Assembly (NCBI GenBank): GCA_947311175.1
Contig: CAMZKK010000061.1
Coordinates: 1-7,304, forward strand
DNA length: 7,304 bases
Reading direction: 5' to 3'
Source of the DNA: an uncultured Planctomycetota bacterium
GTDB taxonomy: Bacteria; Planctomycetota; SZUA-567; JAFGNG01
Below the pieces are notes generated by a model. It did no database searches and had not been told where the DNA came from. It saw only the letters and a list, made by a program, of their open reading frames with translations. Made by a program: the position numbers and the translations under genes. This document shows, piece by piece, positions 5,925-7,304 of the stretch (the stretch's first letter is position 1; each line of letters opens with the position of its first letter).

Positions 5925-7304
5925 ATTTCGCCTTCGTCAGGCTCACTGTGTTTTGTATATTCCACTAATTTTGTCATATGCTGTTCGCTAAAATTTAATG
6001 CTCTGCCTAAGGTATAGACTAGATGGACAAGCTTATGCCCTAACTCTGCTTCTGGAGTAGAGTTTTCAAATTCACTGGAATTAAGTTTATTGATTAAAGG
6101 GACTGCTTTATTTCTAATAATATACCAATAGCGATTTTCTATTTTTCCACCATTCTCAAAAAAGAATCCTGTGTTTTTACAAAAAACAACCAAATGAATA
6201 ACTTCTTCCAAAAGAGAACTCTGCAAATCACGTGTCAACCGATCGAGATATGACAGTACAAATTCAGCCATTACGGTTGCAGCTGCATCTCTATCTATTT
6301 TAAGATTATACTTTTCAGCTTTTTCTAAAATCCGCATTGCATCGGTTGCCACATCATCATTCCAAACCCCTTTCTTTGCAATTTCTTTACAAATATCGGT
6401 AAATCTACGAGAAAGAACAAATTCTGCAGACACCTCTATCACCTTTGGTGGTTCAATTTCATTTTCACTCAGTATTTCAAGTAGTGGTTCTAAATTATCA
6501 TATTTTTTTGAAAATGCTTGCTCAACTTCGGCTAATCTTGACGCAAGAATACAGTCAAGCAAAACACCGCGTTGTTCAGCCGGCATATCTCTAACTAAAA
6601 AACCATCTGATTTTAATTTGCCAATTAGCTGCTCATTTGTCATTTCTTCATATTTCGCAATTAACCGTAACGACTCACAAGCATTGCCATCCTCACATTT
6701 ATATACAATGCAAGATGCCTCTCGATCCGAAATATGTGCAACGAGAAATACATATTTGATAGTAGTATCAATAGCAGTATCTTTTAGATTTAAGATTCCT
6801 CGTAAAACATTAATCCCGGCAATGGGGTCAATATTTAAATTTTCAAATTCCGCATCTACTGAAAATTGAGGTAAAGAGAGATTATACAACTTAAACATTG
6901 CAAAACAGGCAGCGATTTTGTCATTCGAATAAACCTTTGATTTGACATCTCGACGAAAGATGTCACCTCCCGAACCGCTTTTTCCATCATTAGAATGAGC
7001 TTCTTCAAGTCCATGAATCAATCTTCCTTCAAGCTCTTCATCAGAAAAAATATTTGCATATTCAATTGCCTTTAAGGCATAACGCATATTTTGCACCGGC
7101 TCTACTCCTGCAAGATCGGAGAAAAACCAACCGCATGAAGTAAACATAAACATTCCGTATTTTTGCATTTCCAATAATGCCCAAATTTTAGAATTGGTTT
7201 CTTGATTCCCCGATTCATCTACGGCATATTTTTTGATAAAATCTGTTCTGTTTTCTGCAGAAGGATTCCTAATAATTGAAATATAGTTATCCCTTGCCTC
7301 CCAC
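5921..7304 (-). CDS. DUF3536 region of a GH57-type glycoside hydrolase, 5' end missing
   Basis: The frame is open from the right edge to the TGA at 5923-5921, showing 460 residues. The first visible residues, WEARDNYISII, then ALLEMQKYGMFMFTSCGWFF and LAGVEPVQNMRYALKAIEYA, are the pattern I associate with DUF3536, the C-terminal region of GH57-family proteins. The remainder is mostly alpha-helical without membrane segments (examples: RLAEVEQAFSKKYDNLEPLL, ELGHKLVHLVYTLGRAL). The expected N-terminal GH57 catalytic domain would lie beyond the right edge, so the nucleophile and acid/base cannot be checked; an internal start within the window is unlikely because the conserved block continues upstream. 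By family, members are predicted to act on alpha-glucans such as glycogen, but activity of DUF3536 proteins is not known to me. The gene overlaps trpF by 4 bases, which implies a shared transcript without an obvious metabolic link. Confidence 0.88.
   Translation of the reverse strand, partial: WEARDNYISIIRNPSAENRTDFIKKYAVDESGNQETNSKIWALLEMQKYGMFMFTSCGWFFSDLAGVEPVQNMRYALKAIEYANIFSDEELEGRLIHGLEEAHSNDGKSGSGGDIFRRDVKSKVYSNDKIAACFAMFKLYNLSLPQFSVDAEFENLNIDPIAGINVLRGILNLKDTAIDTTIKYVFLVAHISDREASCIVYKCEDGNACESLRLIAKYEEMTNEQLIGKLKSDGFLVRDMPAEQRGVLLDCILASRLAEVEQAFSKKYDNLEPLLEILSENEIEPPKVIEVSAEFVLSRRFTDICKEIAKKGVWNDDVATDAMRILEKAEKYNLKIDRDAAATVMAEFVLSYLDRLTRDLQSSLLEEVIHLVVFCKNTGFFFENGGKIENRYWYIIRNKAVPLINKLNSSEFENSTPEAELGHKLVHLVYTLGRALNFSEQHMTKLVEYTKHSEPDEGEI
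5931..5935 (-). promoter_or_regulatory. Ribosome binding site of trpF within the upstream gene
   Basis: GAAGG at 5935-5931 on the minus strand, 6 bases before the trpF ATG at 5924 and inside the last codons of the DUF3536 gene. Combined with the ATGA stop-start overlap, it indicates that trpF is translated by coupling from the same messenger. Confidence 0.6.

Noticed and set aside
1..7304. CRISPR array, tRNA, transposon, prophage or toxin-antitoxin features
   Set aside because: I looked for regular repeats, cloverleaf-like segments, transposase motifs and small paired genes and saw none; nearly all of the window is accounted for by seven clear genes.

Overview
The window comes from an AT-rich bacterium. 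Every gene I can support lies on the minus strand, so transcription runs from right to left. No 16S rRNA, tRNA or mobile element is visible, so the lineage cannot be fixed. The mix of soluble multi-domain histidine kinases, an HDOD protein and a cysteine-pair hypothetical protein is what I would expect of an uncultured Planctomycetota-like or deltaproteobacteria-like lineage; that is an inference held with low confidence.

Layout in transcription order, right to left. (1) 7304-5921: the C-terminal part of a large protein matching the DUF3536 region found behind GH57 glycoside hydrolase domains; its 5' end is outside the window. (2) 5924-5307: trpF, phosphoribosylanthranilate isomerase, coupled to the previous gene by an ATGA overlap. 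(3) 5306-4966: a gene-poor, very AT-rich stretch that hides a short zinc-ribbon-like ORF (5176-5021) with an unclear or disrupted 5' end, followed directly by a 9-bp stem-loop. (4) 4956-1: a compact five-gene signalling cluster. It contains a cysteine-pair protein of unknown function, a soluble FHA-GAF-PAS histidine kinase, a small protein resembling the domain found N-terminal to HD-GYP proteins, an HDOD protein, and a second soluble GAF-PAS histidine kinase cut by the left edge.

The five signalling genes are separated by 28, 4, 1 and 0 bases (the HDOD stop codon directly abuts the next ATG), so they are very probably one operon. The two kinases carry no transmembrane segment, so they should sense cytoplasmic signals: a phosphopeptide through FHA, and small ligands or redox state through GAF and PAS. 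No receiver-domain response regulator is present in the window; one may lie past the left edge. The HDOD protein and its small partner look like a separated sensory/output module working with the kinases. This arrangement, together with the unrecognised leader gene, is the most interesting content. I see no CRISPR array, phage gene, toxin-antitoxin pair or transposon.
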